Assembly (NCBI GenBank): GCA_028023455.1
Contig: JAQFVV010006272.1
Coordinates: forward strand, 4,507,127 to 4,571,126
Direction: 5' to 3'
Origin: Epiperipatus broadwayi
Taxonomy: Eukaryota > Onychophora > Udeonychophora > Euonychophora > Peripatidae
Length of the DNA stretch: 64,000 bases
Positions 44,150 to 58,261 of the stretch are shown here, in pieces. Numbering within the stretch: the first letter of the stretch is position 1; the number at the start of each line of letters is the position of its first letter. Position numbers and translations under genes: made by a program. The notes under the pieces are model-generated. The model was not told the DNA's origin and ran no database searches. It saw nothing but the letters and a program-made list of their open reading frames with translations.

Positions 44150-46935
44150 TAAAATTATTTAACTTAACACTAAGGGTATATTGAAATCAAAAAAGGAAAT
44201 CCGCTACAAATTATCTATTGGGCACAGTATTGATATAATTGTACTTCAGAATACTCATCAGTCTTCTAATAATACATATCACCTTATAATTCTGATATTT
44301 ACATTGATTAATGACATAATGCATTTTAAACATGGTCTGGCTACTTTTGCTTTAAATCATCTTGTAAAGCAAAATCTACTGAAGATAATACTAATGAAGC
44401 CATTTGGATAAATAAGGTTATATCTATGAAATATTTTACAAATCTTCCAATACAAACTATTTTCTTCCAGACCTTTCTTTGGGAGATTTCAATTCTCCCA
44501 GTAGACTTTGGGAATATGTAAATGAAAATCAAGTTATCAACTTTTAAAATGTTTGGATTTAAATATCATGCATTTATTTTATGATGCACAGATTATCATA
44601 CCAATAAATGAAGAATAAAAACACTCCTAATTTATGCTTTATTTTGACAAAAAAATGATTCATCATTACCCTGAACTATTTGTATTTGTTCATTTTTCCC
44701 ATATCCAACACAAACCAAATCTAATCCTTCTTGCAATCATTATTGCTATACTTAAAAGTTATCCTATTCTAAGCTATAATTTTAAAAAACTAATTAGCGA
44801 AAATATACTGGATATAAATATTAATAAAATCTTCCCAATTCCTTCTGCTATGATAGGTTTAACAAACTCATAGAAATATGCTCCAGAGAATCCATCACTA
44901 TGTATACTGAAAGCAATCTATTCTGGATTGAAACAAAACCAGAAGTCCTGCTAACAATCAATTTTTGTCCACCAATGATCCAGAAATTGCTGATAAAATT
45001 GCAAAATCACTGGATGGTAACAGAAAAAAATGAAAAAATAAAACTTTGCAAGATTAAGTCATTAAGTCTAGTCAATTTTATGAAATCTGAATGAATATAA
45101 AAATACTTCTAAAAGAACTATTATTGCCATTCTAATATTGTGGACAATCTTATATATCAAACTGAATAATGATGGAAAGCATCATTAAAGTAGAATTAGA
45201 AGTTTCTCTTTCATAATGTTCCTATAACATCAATCTGATAAATCACATAAATATTAGTAAATCTGAACTTGCACTTGATTGCTGTAAATTAAGAAAGACT
45301 TCAGGAGAAGATATCACATTTTCAGAGTTTCTAAATATTTAAAATCTATTAACAAATGCATGGCTGACTAAATTATTCAGTAACATTATTCAAATAGAAA
45401 TTATTCTAAAAATTTGGTACAAAATCAAAACTATGACTATCTTGAAATCAAATGAACACAGTAATTATTCCAAAAATTAACATCTAATATCATTATTATG
45501 ATGTTTCCTTCAAACTTTTTGAAAGAATCACTTTATTAAGAATTAAATCAGGCTAGGTTTAGGTTGTAAAGGAGCTGCTATGAACAACTTTTATCTTGAA
45601 TGGAATACTAAAAAGGCTTTCAAAATAAATTAAAAACTGGTGCCATCTTTGATCTAATCTCAGTTTATGAATCTGTTTAGAAAAAGTCTTCTTTAAATGT
45701 TTCTAAAATTTTTAAATGCAAGAAACCCATTAATTTATTTGTCAAAACACTCTCCAATTAGAAAAAATTCAAGTTATATTAAATGATAATCATAGTAGAT
45801 GCAAAATTTTACAGAATGACCCACTAAATAGTTCTGTTCTCTCTTTCAATTTACTTAATATAATTGTCAATGACCTCTCAGGAATAAAATATTGCTAAAT
45901 GTTGATGATATTGCTATTACTTCTCAAATAAGATCCTTTCCTGAAATATGAAAATCTCTTAAAGATATGAAAAAATTGGAAATCTTTTTGAAATATTCAT
46001 ATCTTATTCCTAATCCAATGAAAATATGCTCAATTTTTCATCCAATTAACAGTAAACATTTTGAATTAATAAACTGAAATAGAATACTAGCCCATACTAT
46101 TTAAAAATAACATTGGTTTGTAGTCTTATTTTCCTCATTTATTTAAGGTTAGATCAAAAAATAATTTCTAAGAATAACTTTTTTTGAATGCTGGATGATA
46201 CTATCTGGAATTGTGATGCAAATAATTTACATACAGCTTTCTTAGTAGCAGCATATTCTGCTAGTAAATACTATGCCACTATTTGGAGAGTAAGTTATTA
46301 AATTTCAGGATAATCAATTAAATATTACCATGAGAAATATTACTAGCATCATTAAATACACTCCTTTGCAATGGCTTTCTGCTCTTTCATATATTCCTCT
46401 ACCAAATACAATAGAAGTTGCCTCACAAAAAATGTATAAAAGCTGATAAGCAGATTGGACTTACCAATTATCTAATATGTAGTTTCATAACCTAAGACTC
46501 ACCTCATAAGAAGATATCCTTTTTTGATGTTCGACCAAAAATCTACAAATGAAGAATTATGACATAAAAATGTAATTATTATGAGGTTCTAAACAAATTT
46601 CTTTTTTTCCAAAATCCAAAAACAAAGCCAAACTCTATTTCTTTGTAGATGAAAGTAGAGTTTCAACAACAGATTCCAGGAGAATGTATGGTTGTTGTGC
46701 TCAACTGCTTTAAAAATTGAATTTAATGTCTGATCTATGTAAATGTGGACTAACACAAATCATGAATCACATAGTTAATAACTATCAAACCATGGATGTA
46801 GTGGGTAGGCATGAAGGACTTAAAATAAAGTTAAAGAATCTATCTCCTGGTTTAAATCTCTACAAATTTTTTTCTGATATTTTATTAATAGTTATCTTTT
46901 TTAAAAAAATCCTGACATTAAATAAATAAATAAAT
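44150..46935 (+). pseudogene. Jockey-like LINE relic
   Basis: Fragments follow the order of a Jockey-type LINE. First comes the endonuclease, with IDIIVLQNTHQ and HFKHGLATF in the frame at 44181-44411 and LGDFNSPSRLWEYVNENQVI near 44.48 kb. Then comes the linker frame at 44634-44873 (FSHIQHKPNLI, FKKLI, IPS) and the RT, with KTSGEDITFSEFL near 45.3 kb, a degraded YRPISLL-KLFERI block near 45.5 kb, NSSVLSFNLLNIIVNDL near 45.83 kb and VDDIAI near 45.90 kb, where one active-site residue has changed. Stops and frameshifts are numerous. A (AAAT)n tail at about 46917-46937 marks the 3' end, as is usual for such elements. Confidence 0.75.
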
Positions 46936-46937
46936 AG

Positions 46938-49305
46938 AAAGTGTGATACACTTCAACATTCAAGTCTGTTTTACTATCTAAAAAGTTACAAAAATTATTT
47001 AATCTACATGCTCAATCAAGCTGACAAACATTCTAACTAATAAAAAAAAATCATAATTTTGTTTCCATCACTGGCTGAAAAATTTCTTGAAGTTTTTTAA
47101 TAAATTACTAAATCAAGCCATTATAAATTACATGTGAAATCTTAAAAACATTCTGTGGATTATCATTTAAAATTTGATAAAATCGGACAATTATCAGACT
47201 ACTGTAAATTACAAGCTAAGAAGATGATAATGATTTCCTTTTAATTTATCTAAATCAAAAACTTAACAAATATTGTATCCTGATACTTATTTCATGAAGC
47301 CATTTATAAACTGTTGTAAAAATCATTGTCTTAAAATGGAAATAAAATTAAATTTAAAGTATATTCTTGTTTAACTTGTTTTTACTTCAGATTTTCCATC
47401 ACCAGTAATAATTATTATTTTATATTATCGCGTAGTAATTATTCATTATTAATAATGTTTCTGTGGACGATTAATTATTATCCAAAGACTGACCGTAATT
47501 GGACAAATGCTTTAACAAAACTAATAAAGCAATGCATAAATCCGATTTTTGATTTGCTGTGCAAAAAAAAATATTGTCTATAATGCTTCATGATTTTTCA
47601 CTACTATAAACTTTTCTATTACCTTTTTTTTTATAATTATAACACAGATTCATACCTATGATCACTTGCCTCAATTTTATATGTCTGTTGGACTATTTCC
47701 ATCATCAAACATTAAATATTAAATGTATTTAGAAAAAATTTTTAAGTGTATGTAAAGTTCCAATTACATTCAACTGTTAATAATAGCACATAGATTAGTA
47801 TTTAGCCCAGCCTTTCAAAAGCTATTATTCTCCTCTCTCCTGCAGCTATTTCTAGTGTGACAAGGAATATTATTAGCATAGGGATCGAATCTGAACTAGG
47901 TATTTCTAACAGTTGACTGTAACTGGAAATTTAAATAAAGTTCTATCATCGCAAACCTTCAAACACTTTGTAGGTCTATGTATTTCTAAAAACATTCTAT
48001 AGTTTTGAAACTAATGCATAACCCCATTCAATTTAAAATCTTATCCAAGTATGTATTCTTTTAGAATGAGTAGTTTTTATGCTTCTGTAATCACAAAGAA
48101 CTGTTTTAATTTCAAGAGTGCATATTTTTATCCAAATCTTAAAATATTGCATGTGAAAGATATATAATTCAATATTCAAAATATTTTATCTACTTTAAAT
48201 GTTGGTATATCATATAAAAAAAGTGCCAGCCATAAATTTAATATAATTACAATATTATTTTTTAGATTCAAATATTACTTTCAATATACCAAAAAAGATA
48301 AATTTAAAACAACCAAAGCACAATCACCAAATAACTATATCTCCTTCAGCAGTTTTAATACACCAATCATTCTTAAATTTTCTTGCAAAATGTACTTCTG
48401 TCTTAAAATTATTATACTAAAGATACAGATTTATTTTTAGTAATTTTATTAAGGATAGAATGTCAATATATTTTCTTTAAACAAATTATTAAAATGCAAT
48501 ATGGTCAGAAAACCATTTAGGTTTTCTTTTTAATAAAATCAAGATTAGATTATATAGTAATAGCTTTTAATTAAATCTACTATTAACAGAGTTCAAAGAA
48601 ATGCTTGTATATCACAATTGTATTGTTTTCTGAGCATTGTTAATATATTAATTAATTAATTAATCAAATGATTTGTTGTATGGAAGTACACAAGAAGTTT
48701 AAGCACTGGAAATGACAGCACTTGAACTCTATAGTTTGCCATTCTACCACTGCATCAAATTGAATTAATGATGTTTTCCCTTTTTCTTTCTCCTATATTC
48801 TTTGCATACAACTTTAATGTCCGAAAGACTGAAAGCAAGTCTTGCTTTTCTCAAATATTTATCTACACAGTAACAAATATTGATTCCCCCTTTGTAGATA
48901 TGTTCAGGAGGATTTTACCTGAATAAATAGACCAAACAAAAAGATTTCAAATATCTTGTAGATATAATATTAGTATTGTTTCTCCATTTATGTTAGCAGC
49001 TTTATTTCATTCTATATCACTTCTATTGTAGATGAATAAAGTAGATATATGGAGGCAAATAAATTCTCAGACTAGTTTCTAATTATTTTCCTTCATTCTT
49101 AATGTAAAAGAATGCTTAAGCCAATAATCAGAAACTGGTCAAGAATTTGTTTATCTCTACTGTCTGATGGTCATCGATTATTTTTGCTTATAAGATGGCT
49201 TTAGTACAGACTATATAAAGTATTTTTTTTCCTTTAATGCAGACATTATAGATATTAACTAGAATAGTCATGTGATATTATTTTTCCTTATAATCCTGAG
49301 CTATT
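46938..49305. other. A+T-rich sequence with antisense SINE-like pieces
   Basis: No gene is supported. At about 47825-47950 the minus strand has a B-box-like GATTCGATCCC followed by a less A+T-rich body (AGCTGCAGGAGAG), probably a SINE. At about 48715-48775 the minus strand reads TTTGATGCAGTGGTAGAATG and then GAGTTCAAGTGC, the third copy of the family seen at 186-250 and 43.43 kb. An (ATTA)n run lies at 48647-48664. Confidence 0.4.
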
Positions 49306-49313
49306 GTCTAAAT

Positions 49314-50060
49314 CAGTATTTCCCAACTTGTGGTATGTGTATCTCTGATGGTACTCAGGGGATGGGGTATATGAAAATGATATTAGTAATGGCAAAAAAC
49401 ACCAAAGCTATCACTATTTTTGAAAGCAGCCCATCATTTTAGTGCTCAATTGTCTGTCAAATGAGTAACATGTATTAAATCCATTCAGCGAATTATTTTT
49501 CCAACAAATTAAAAAACTGTTAGTTTCTGAAAAAGATAAATTGATTGAACTTTCTACTGAGAAATGACATTGACTTATGGGCAGCAGTAAAAGAAGAGTA
49601 CCAGGAACTAAGTGATAAAGCAATAAATTGTTTATAATCTTACACAAATACATAGCTTGTCGAAAAACGTACTCATCTTATGTGTATATTAAGAATAAAT
49701 ATCAAAATAAGCTTCATGCAGCTCCTGATTTGAGATTATATCTGCCTTCATTTGAACCTGATTTTAAACAACTAGAATCCACGAAATAAGTTCAAGGATT
49801 GCATTAAAATTATTAAGAGTCATGTCGAATTAATTAAAAAAATAAGATAAATTATTAAATATAAAATCAAATATAAAAGCCAATAAATGTCATTAGCTTA
49901 ATTTGAGTTGATTATTTAGCTAATGTAAAAAATTTGAAAAAAAAAGTTTTTTGAGGAATGGATGGAGATAATGAAAAGAGGGGATACTAATTAATGGATA
50001 AACTAGAGGGAGAAATGTGATCAAGGGGTATGCAAGAAAAAAAAAGGTTGGGATCTGCTG
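49314..50060 (+). mobile_element. hAT transposon remnant with 8-bp target-site duplication
   Basis: GTCTAAAT occurs exactly at 49306-49313 and 50061-50068, the 8-base duplication expected of hAT elements. The left end CAGTATTTCCCAACTTGTGG and, on the minus strand, the right end CAGCAGATCCCAACCTTTTT are imperfect inverted repeats of hAT/Charlie type. Plus-strand frames at about 49.53-49.79 kb give LIELSTEK and, later, YIKNKYQNKL followed by DLRLYLPSFEPDF, resembling the C-terminal dimerisation region of ZBED5-like hAT transposases. Stops are present and the catalytic part is missing, so this is an internally deleted, non-autonomous copy. Confidence 0.85.
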
Positions 50061-50068
50061 GTCTAAAT

Positions 50069-51060
50069 GATCACATGCTGCCACTATCTGGACAAAATAA
50101 AATGCAATATCTAAATAAAGAATACATGAGCAGTTTGAAGTAGTTTTTATTTCCACTGCTATCTTTAATAACATTGACATTATTTATTTTAATAAAAAAA
50201 AAAAGACAATTCCAAAATTATCAGGTTGTGTCGTCATGTAATGTTTCAAGTACAGAAAAAAAAAAGACAAAACACTTTTCTTCAAAACTAGCTCTATATT
50301 TGTAAAATGTGCAATAAAATAGAATATGTATTTGTTAATCTTATGCCGGAGTGATCAACTCATTCTTGTAAAAATCAAATAAAAAATTGTAAGATAATGC
50401 TTTGTTTTTTCTGCAAATATCATATCAGCATGAAGTGATTCTAAAGCAGAATTATGTGTGACAATTTCATGCTATTGAGTATTGATAAAACAAATGAATA
50501 TATATTGTAAATGTACAGAATAAAAATCTAAGGAATAATGGAACTTAACATCATAAACATAAGCATAAATGAAATGATTATAGTCATCCACAAAAACATC
50601 CCTGTTTTATTGAGCATAAAATGAGGTCAGAAGCCATTGCTTGTAATTATAAGTAATGATATAGCATCACTAGCAATAATCATCAAAGGTCATCTATCAA
50701 ACATTGTGATTGGATTTAAAGTGACATAATATATATTCTTAGACTAATCATCATCTAGCCAAAGCCAAATTGAGACATATTATAAATGCAATTAATGTTT
50801 CATCTTCATACACATAAGTGCTAAAATTATAATATATCAAAAATGCTGGGATAATTATATCAATGCCAATCATCATCAATTTGCTCTGAATTATATGGTG
50901 CCTTGAATAAAGTGACAATCAATAAACAAATTATCATCATAAAATCTATAAGCTAAAGTGAAGTATGTGGACTTTAAAGATGGCTTTCATAACTTAAATG
51001 CCATCAAAATAATGCTAGAAAACCATCTAAATATCCACATTCAAACACGTATACAAATAT
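50069..51060. other. A+T-rich sequence without recognisable gene
   Basis: About 1 kb with many ATCATCA-type words but no supported frame, RNA gene or repeat boundary. Confidence 0.4.
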
Positions 51061-51139
51061 ACCATATTACTTTGAATATAAACCACATTTTTTCCCGAAT
51101 TTTGAACCCTAAAAAAGGAGTGTGACTTAAATTTGAAGC
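51061..51139. repeat. Small MITE-like inverted repeat
   Basis: ACTTTGAATATAAACCACAT at about 51069 pairs imperfectly with GTGTGACTTAAATTTGAAG around 51120-51138, with TTTTTTCCCGAATTTTGAAC between them. This arrangement of a tail-to-tail GAATATAAG-C-CAC word is common in small DNA transposons. The assignment to a superfamily is open. Confidence 0.4.
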
Positions 51140-54100
51140 AAAAATTTTTTACAACTTTCTTTCTGTGGATCTTTGCTTTATGCTCTACATGCACATAGTA
51201 TCATGCTTGTTTCCTGTGTAGAATAGCATAATAAATTTTTTTAATCAATATTTTGGGGATTAATTTCGTAAATAGCTTTAACTCTCTTTCAAACCACTAC
51301 TTTTAATATTATTTTGCCAATTTTAAGAAAAGTTTACCAAATAACTTTTAGAATATTTTTATAGCTAACAAATCAATATAGCAATGAGAACCTGGAATAC
51401 TTATATTCAGTAATAAAAGATGGCAGTGAATTATCTTTATTATTTTACAGAACATCCATTAAGAACATGGCTGTGAGAGTGAAATTACTTCATTGCTGTT
51501 CAAAGTTGCTTTAAAAAAAATAACAGTAAATTCCATAGAAAAAAAAGAAAACTTCCAAGAAAATGAAGACAAATCAAGTATTCTCAAAATACTGCATTGT
51601 CAATTATCCAAAACATTTAAAAATTATTCTTATATAACAATCATTAAAACTTAATTTGGATTGAATAATTATTACTAAACATATATTAATAGGATCATTA
51701 TTATACTAAAATTAATTTTACTATAGATCCTATAAAATCTTTCCTTAATATTTAGTTGATAACAATGACAAACTATGCAGGATGTTGATCAACTATTTAT
51801 TATTATCACTATTGCTTAATTGCAAGCAATATCTTTTGTGACAACAAAAATTATTTAATTATAGTATCTTTAGAATTCAAGGAAAAGATTATTTAATTAT
51901 ATTATTTTTAGAATACATGCAACATTAGGAATTAATAAACATGTTTTCCAGTAAATGTTTAATATATATCTAGTCTATAAAACTTTATATTATAGTGGTT
52001 AGGACATTTTCTTGCCATGGCATGATCTTTGGAATTCAAATTAGTTCTGAGTAGCCCATAATTTTGTTTCAGTTTAGAATTGGTTATCAAGTACCTCAAC
52101 TAATAATCAATTCACATGGCTAGTCAATACTATCAATAAATAGATATCTAATTATTCTAAATAGAGGATAAAACAAAGATTGAAAACTAAAGATATTCAC
52201 CATAGATTGGTCCCATAGGTCTGATGAATAAAGTCTCCTTCTTTGTTGATGTTATACAGACAAGAGAAGGGGGATTTCTCGCCCGTTTGGGAATCAAAAA
52301 CTATTTTACTACCTATATATATATCATATTAATTTAAAACTTGTAATCGTTTTGTATACTGTATTTATTTCTTTTCACTTTGTGAAGGTTTTTAAAAGTA
52401 ATAATTTTATCGTCATTTCTATTTCAAAAGGATCGACGGTTTCCAAGAGCAGCTTTGTAAATAGATATTTTCGAAGCTCAATGAGAGTTAACAGCTTTAT
52501 GGAATTTTAAAAACGACATATGTAAGCCATTGCAGTGGCAGTTAATATTTTATTTTACTTTTATAGAAAATAATTACAATGCTAAACTTTATACAGAAAA
52601 GAAAGAAATGGAAAAGGAACTAAGTAGAAAATAACTTTAATAAAACGTCTCACTTTTTCAATAAATAAATTTTTGTAAGGAATACTAGTACAAATATGTC
52701 AAAAATCTATAGATTTATACTGTTTGTGTCAACTATAAAATAATAATTTAGGATTAATATATATATAAGGATTCAAAACCTATAGATATATCAAACTTTC
52801 TCAGTAATTATGAGAGCTGCTAAGTCATATTACATCTTGAATTATTCATTTGGTAAGCACATAAAAACTCATCTAATCAGGCCTAATTATTTTAAGACTT
52901 ACATTCCCAACCTCACCTAAGAAGAACTGTTACCCATTTATCAATAACAGAATGGGTAGATGAATTGAATATAAAACCATGATCTACAAAGTCCTAAACT
53001 TGCTTAAGAAATCTTTAGTCATTTAAAACATTTTTGAGCTCCAACCCAGAATATGGTCATGATTGCATTAACCACTAAACTATAGTCATATAGTATAATG
53101 AGACATGAACATGCTAATGCAATTGAGTAACCCTCATCATCAAAATTCTCACTCCAAGCTATGGATTTGGGTCACAGTATTGATTTCTCTATTATAACCA
53201 TCCTATTCAGCTGTGACATAATCTATTAATATAAGATCAGAGAAGCCACTGAGATACTACAAAGAACAAATTGTACCAACAAATGTGATGACATATGAAG
53301 ACTTCCTCCTATTTGGAAAAAAAATTTTAAAAACATATTACTCTGAAGATTTTATATATCTGGGGTTTTTTTCTATTGGTGGAATTTTAACATTATTATA
53401 AATCAGTCTTTACAGCACCTCTAAAACCATCTTTATGGCTTGTGTGATCAAGCCGAAACATCAGTATATTTATAATCAATATAATATATGGATGAACCTG
53501 AAAAATACAAAATGTATATCTATAACCACGAAAATCTTCATATCAATTTATATATATTACATCTACTTTCGATGGTATACAAAGAATTTCTATTTAATCA
53601 CCTTACAATAGAGTGTTACTTAGCTCAAATTTGAAACAAGTAAATAAAAATATAAACTAATTCTATCTATCTATTTAGTCCTTATCTCTAAGATTTTATA
53701 AATAAGCTATGTAAATATAAGCCTAAGAATAGCTATATATTTATAAATAAATAAAAAAATCTAACTAATAATTTATTCTATTAAAAAATCATTCGGGTCA
53801 CTTTTGATCATCTCATATTTTGTGGAAGCACATAAATAAAATTTAATAGCACCGTTTAAATCTTATAAATAGAAATAAATATGCTAGCTATAAAGTTTGA
53901 TTTAAATTATATTTCTAATTTACTTCAATTTAAATTTATAACAATAAAATAGTTTAACAAACTGACTAAAAATCATTATAATGATTTATATTCAGATAAA
54001 ATTTTATTACGTATTTTATTTGAGAATTTGATATATGTATTTCACAATTTGAAATTGATAATAAAAATAAAGAGCAATTCTTAGACTTGTAAAAGTACAA

Positions 54101-55257
54101 AAGAATAACTAAATTTATTTATTAATAAATTCTATTGAACAGTTGTACATTAAAATAAAGTTTAATTGAGTATTAAATTAATCTTGTTACTGATGACTCA
54201 AATCTGCTCATTGTAATATAGACAATATAAACATAGTATAACTGACTCAGATATATTGTTCTTTCTGATATGAGTAACATAATATTATTCAAAACTGATA
54301 GAATATCTTCCAATATTTAAATATACTTTAATTTATATTGATTGCTTAAACCTTATTTATTGAAGTTATAAAAAAGAAGAAATAATACTCTAGTATACGC
54401 ATTTATAAATAGATGCTTATTTTAAAATTATGTATTTTAACGTAAAGTATAATAATCAGTTGTTTTTATGTCGTATGCATATTGAACAATTTTTCAGAAG
54501 TTTTATGACAACAAAGAGACTCTTGATTAATGTATTGTGTATCAAACACTAAATACCTAATTATCACACTTGTAGCATGGCCACTATTTTCCTTTAATCT
54601 TTAACAAAATTTATTATAGCATCTCTTATCCAAACATCTTATAAAGCAGAGCTCCTTTTATAAGATTAGTAAATACAGAAGATAAATTTATTGTCTTATT
54701 ATAATTCTTTATACTTTACAGAGTTAGTACAATAATATATTGTCAGATTTGGGAGATCAAGATTCATGAATTGCATCTCCAACTCTGTTCCTGTCAATAA
54801 GCAACTTATAAAATCTTGAGCAATAAACCATTCTGTTATATGTTTATATTTCTTGATGCAGCTTATTTTTATAAATCAAACCTGTTCTGCTGTTAAATGT
54901 TTCAATAATTTTTGAACTATTAAAAAAATAGTAAGTAAAATTAGAAAATGTATGGAACATAAAAAAAGTCAGTATAAAATGGAACAAGAGTTGGCACTTG
55001 TACATTTGTAGTGGTGTGCAAAAAAGGCTGTTACTAAGCAAATAATTTATATTTATATCAGCAATATTATGTGTCAAGAAATGAGATTACACTATAGTCA
55101 TGAAATACAAAACACTTATTTTGTTATAGATGATTTTGAAGTAAATGCTTCATGTATGATATTGTTAAATTGTTTTCTGGACATAATCTATTGTCTCTCA
55201 AAACTGGAAGACCATCTGATGAATATTTTGATTTTTTTTGGTAAATAATCTCCTTAA
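51140..55257. other. A+T-rich sequence with scattered tRNA-like pieces
   Basis: No gene is supported. At 51983-52055 the plus strand has a strong A box (TATAGTGGTTAGGACA) and a B-box-like GGAATTCAAATT, a probable SINE head or tRNA pseudogene. At about 53035-53095 the minus strand reads TAGTTTAGTGGTTAATGCAA, another tRNA-like A box. A stretch at 52240-52560 is less A+T-rich but carries no frame. The 77-codon frame at 54844-55077 is unsupported. Confidence 0.4.
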
Positions 55258-55340
55258 ACGTTGGTGGTCTAGTGGTTAGCATAGCTGCCTTCCAAGCAGC
55301 TGGCCCAGATTCACAGTCAATGCATTTGACATATGAAAAT
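55258..55340 (+). repeat. tRNA-Gly(TCC)-derived SINE, copy 2
   Basis: The first 67 bases closely follow a eukaryotic tRNA-Gly with TCC anticodon: GTTGGTGGTCTAGTGGTTAG (acceptor, D arm and A box), CTGCCTTCCAAGCAG (anticodon stem-loop with TCC), then a T arm shortened by about five bases, and CAATGCA at the 3' end. The following TTTGACATATGAAAAT matches the tail of the copies at 6.5 and 63.1 kb. The damaged T arm rules out a working tRNA gene. This copy is the closest to the parent tRNA and identifies it. Confidence 0.8.
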
Positions 55341-58233
55341 AATAATAATAAATTAAATAGTATGACACAAAAAATCTGAAAAATTATTTTACATCCTGTA
55401 AATTTTTAAAAATCATCTTAGTGTGTGTCGATATTTTTTTTAAAAAAGGATTTTTTAATAATACATTCTTTTCACTTATTGATAAGGCTAAAATATTAAT
55501 GTGTCATTGATGAATTTTAATGATCATTTAAGTATACAACTAATAATTGATGGCTATGAGAAAGAAAAAATATAGCAGGTGATATTGCATTTACAATAGA
55601 TCAGTTATCTAATACTTTAATTATAATACATTATTATGTAAAAGTTCAAATCTAATATCTTGTATAGCATGGTATAAAATAATAATAAAAAAAACCTATA
55701 TGAATTATGCAGGAAGAGAGTCAAAGACATTATGTCACAAAATCTAATGAAACAGGGCATTTTAAATATATAGAAACTGCTCCAATTATTATCAACTTTT
55801 ATAAATTAATTTTAATAATTTACAAGAGAAATATGATAAATTAGATCACTAAATTTATAAAAAAAAAAAAAAAAAACTAATTTCTAACTTACAATTTCTA
55901 TCAAAACCAACGATTAACTATGCCAAAATTTATATACCTCATACAAAAGGTATTTCTTCAATGCTAAAAACTAAAAATAAACTCATATTAGGTTTGCATG
56001 TTGATGAATATATTTTAAAGATGTTAAAATAAAGTTTAATGAGACTAAATGAAATAAAATATATGCAAGCATTGTTATAGCTGATCATAAAGAATTTATA
56101 ACTAAGAAAAAAATATAGGAAGAGATTAATAAATTAAAGATAAAAATAACTCTTGCAAATGATTCCGTTCCATCATCTATTTATAAATGTTAAGATTAAG
56201 CTCTGATATCAGCATTATGGAAGTTTTATAATCATATATGATATAAAAAATGATTGGCCACACATTAATAAAAGAGTATTCTTTAATGTAATAAAATAAA
56301 GACACCAGCTATAGAAGATGTAAGGCATTAATCATTTGGAAAATATTGATTCCAAAATATTTGATAGAATATTATTGAAAAGATTGCTTTAGACTGTCTA
56401 TAATATTCAAATTGCTATGGATATTCTAAATAGAATCCAGAGAGAAACATGATCCTGTACCCAATCATTAAAGACTCAACTCACAACTGGCTATGAATAG
56501 AATGATACTATCGGAATATCTGGAAATTCTACCAGTATTTTTAGAAATTCTACTTCATATGTCAAAACCAAGCAAAATAAACATTTAAACAAGATTATAA
56601 TTGATAAAATTAGTAAAAAAATTAAATCTTTCTAATTGGTTAAGCTTTGTGAAATTACTAGAACAAGAATTTTAGTGCTATTGTTGTGAGAGTCCCTTTT
56701 CAATATAATATTACGTAAATTAAACCAGATAGCAAAGAATTGCATTTAGGGAAATCATAACACTTATTACCAATTTCAATATACAATTACAAATTCAATA
56801 GAGGCTTCAATCTTATTGATCCAAGACCGAGTGTAATATAACTAAAATCATGAACATATAATAATATAATACAAATGTTTTAGTCCACCATCATCAGATG
56901 TTAATTTGATTAATAAAATTGAAAAAGATAGAATATAATTTTATGGTGACTTATTTATAGTATATAATGGGTGTTAAGTGTTTATACTTTTTCTATATGA
57001 AATGTATTACATGTAATATATTTAATTTATAAAAATAACAAGTTTCTCTGTAGTTGTGTATAAGCACATTTATTACATTTATCATAATATATAAAGGTTT
57101 TCAATTAGAATTAAACCTAAGTAACTTGGTTAATATTAAATATAATGATTTAAAAAACTATTAAGTAGTGTTCAATACATGCTCCACAATCTTACATCAA
57201 ATTCCATTTTAAATTATTAAATGACTTCCAACAAATGTTTATTTAAATGATAGGTTAAATACGAGTTTAGAAACCTTATGCATTTTTTGCAAGACAAAAG
57301 AAGAGATCTTTTTTCTTGTTTGAAAAATGCATAGTATTTAAACTTTTAAAAATCTAAAATGTTTCATGCTTCATATATTAATTTAAAAAGAGAAATAAGA
57401 AAGAATATTGTGAGATTTAATACACATAATGCAATGGTTTTGTTTCATATCTGTAAAAACAATATGGACAATAAGGTGTGAAATGATTTTTGATAATAAA
57501 AAATATAACTGATTAAAAATACTTGATAATGAGTAAAATAAATACTTTAACAACTGCATAAAAAAATAAATATAAGTATTACTTAATTAAAGAAGTAATT
57601 TATTAAAAAATAAATAAAAAATGTAGATCTATAATTTAAAACTTATATGTAAATATTGTTTTAAAAATGTATATAATTATGGGTTGTTGTTTTTTTGTTA
57701 ATAAAAATTTTACTTAAAAAAAACAAAAAAAAGTGGAAGGTCATAGGAAATGTTTCAAAAATTCCTTCACAATTAAATAAGTGTTTATATTAATTTTTTA
57801 ATTTTTTTTTATAAATATACATAGTTGGATAATTTAAATTAATAAATATTATAAATAGTTTATAATTTATGCATTTTTGCAATTGGTAAAGATGTGTGAC
57901 TGTCATTAGAAAATTAAGATTTTAATTCAAATTTTCAAGTGACTCGAGCTAAAGTTTTTATAAAACATAACAATGATTTTTTTTTTTCTGATTTTAAAAA
58001 TCACACTAATGAAGAGGCTCAGGATTTCAGCAATTGTAAATGAAAGAGTACTACAAACTTTTAATTTTAATTCAAATTAATCTATCATATTATCAGTTAG
58101 TTTTATATTTTTTTCTTTTTATGAATATGGTAGAAAGTGTTGAAAGATGTTTCAGTGTTATTCTGCTGATCTGAGAAAATACCCAAATTCATATAATCTT
58201 GGTTACTTGGCTTCTATCTTTTTTGTTTGTTAT
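55341..58233. other. A+T-rich sequence without recognisable gene
   Basis: Nearly 2.9 kb of A+T-rich DNA with a long poly-A run at about 55859-55877. The stretch around 55.9-56.9 kb is slightly richer and could be a very old retroelement, but I could not read any conserved RT block in it. Confidence 0.4.
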
Positions 58234-58261
58234 AAAGATAGCGACGACCTTTTTTTTTTAT

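Noticed and set aside
53420-53465. GGCTTGTGTGATCAAGCCGAAACATCAG, split here as stem GGCTTG...CAAGCC plus GAAAC
   Set aside because: A good stem and GAAA box are present, but no CUGANGA box precedes the stem and no UH cleavage site follows, so it is not called a hammerhead.
55258-55324. Functional tRNA-Gly gene
   Set aside because: The T arm lacks about five bases and the B box is lost, while the 3' tail matches a SINE family.
55900-56900. Possible R2/NeSL-type or other LINE relic
   Set aside because: I tried reading RT blocks in all plus frames and found only scattered similarities that A+T-rich DNA could give by chance.
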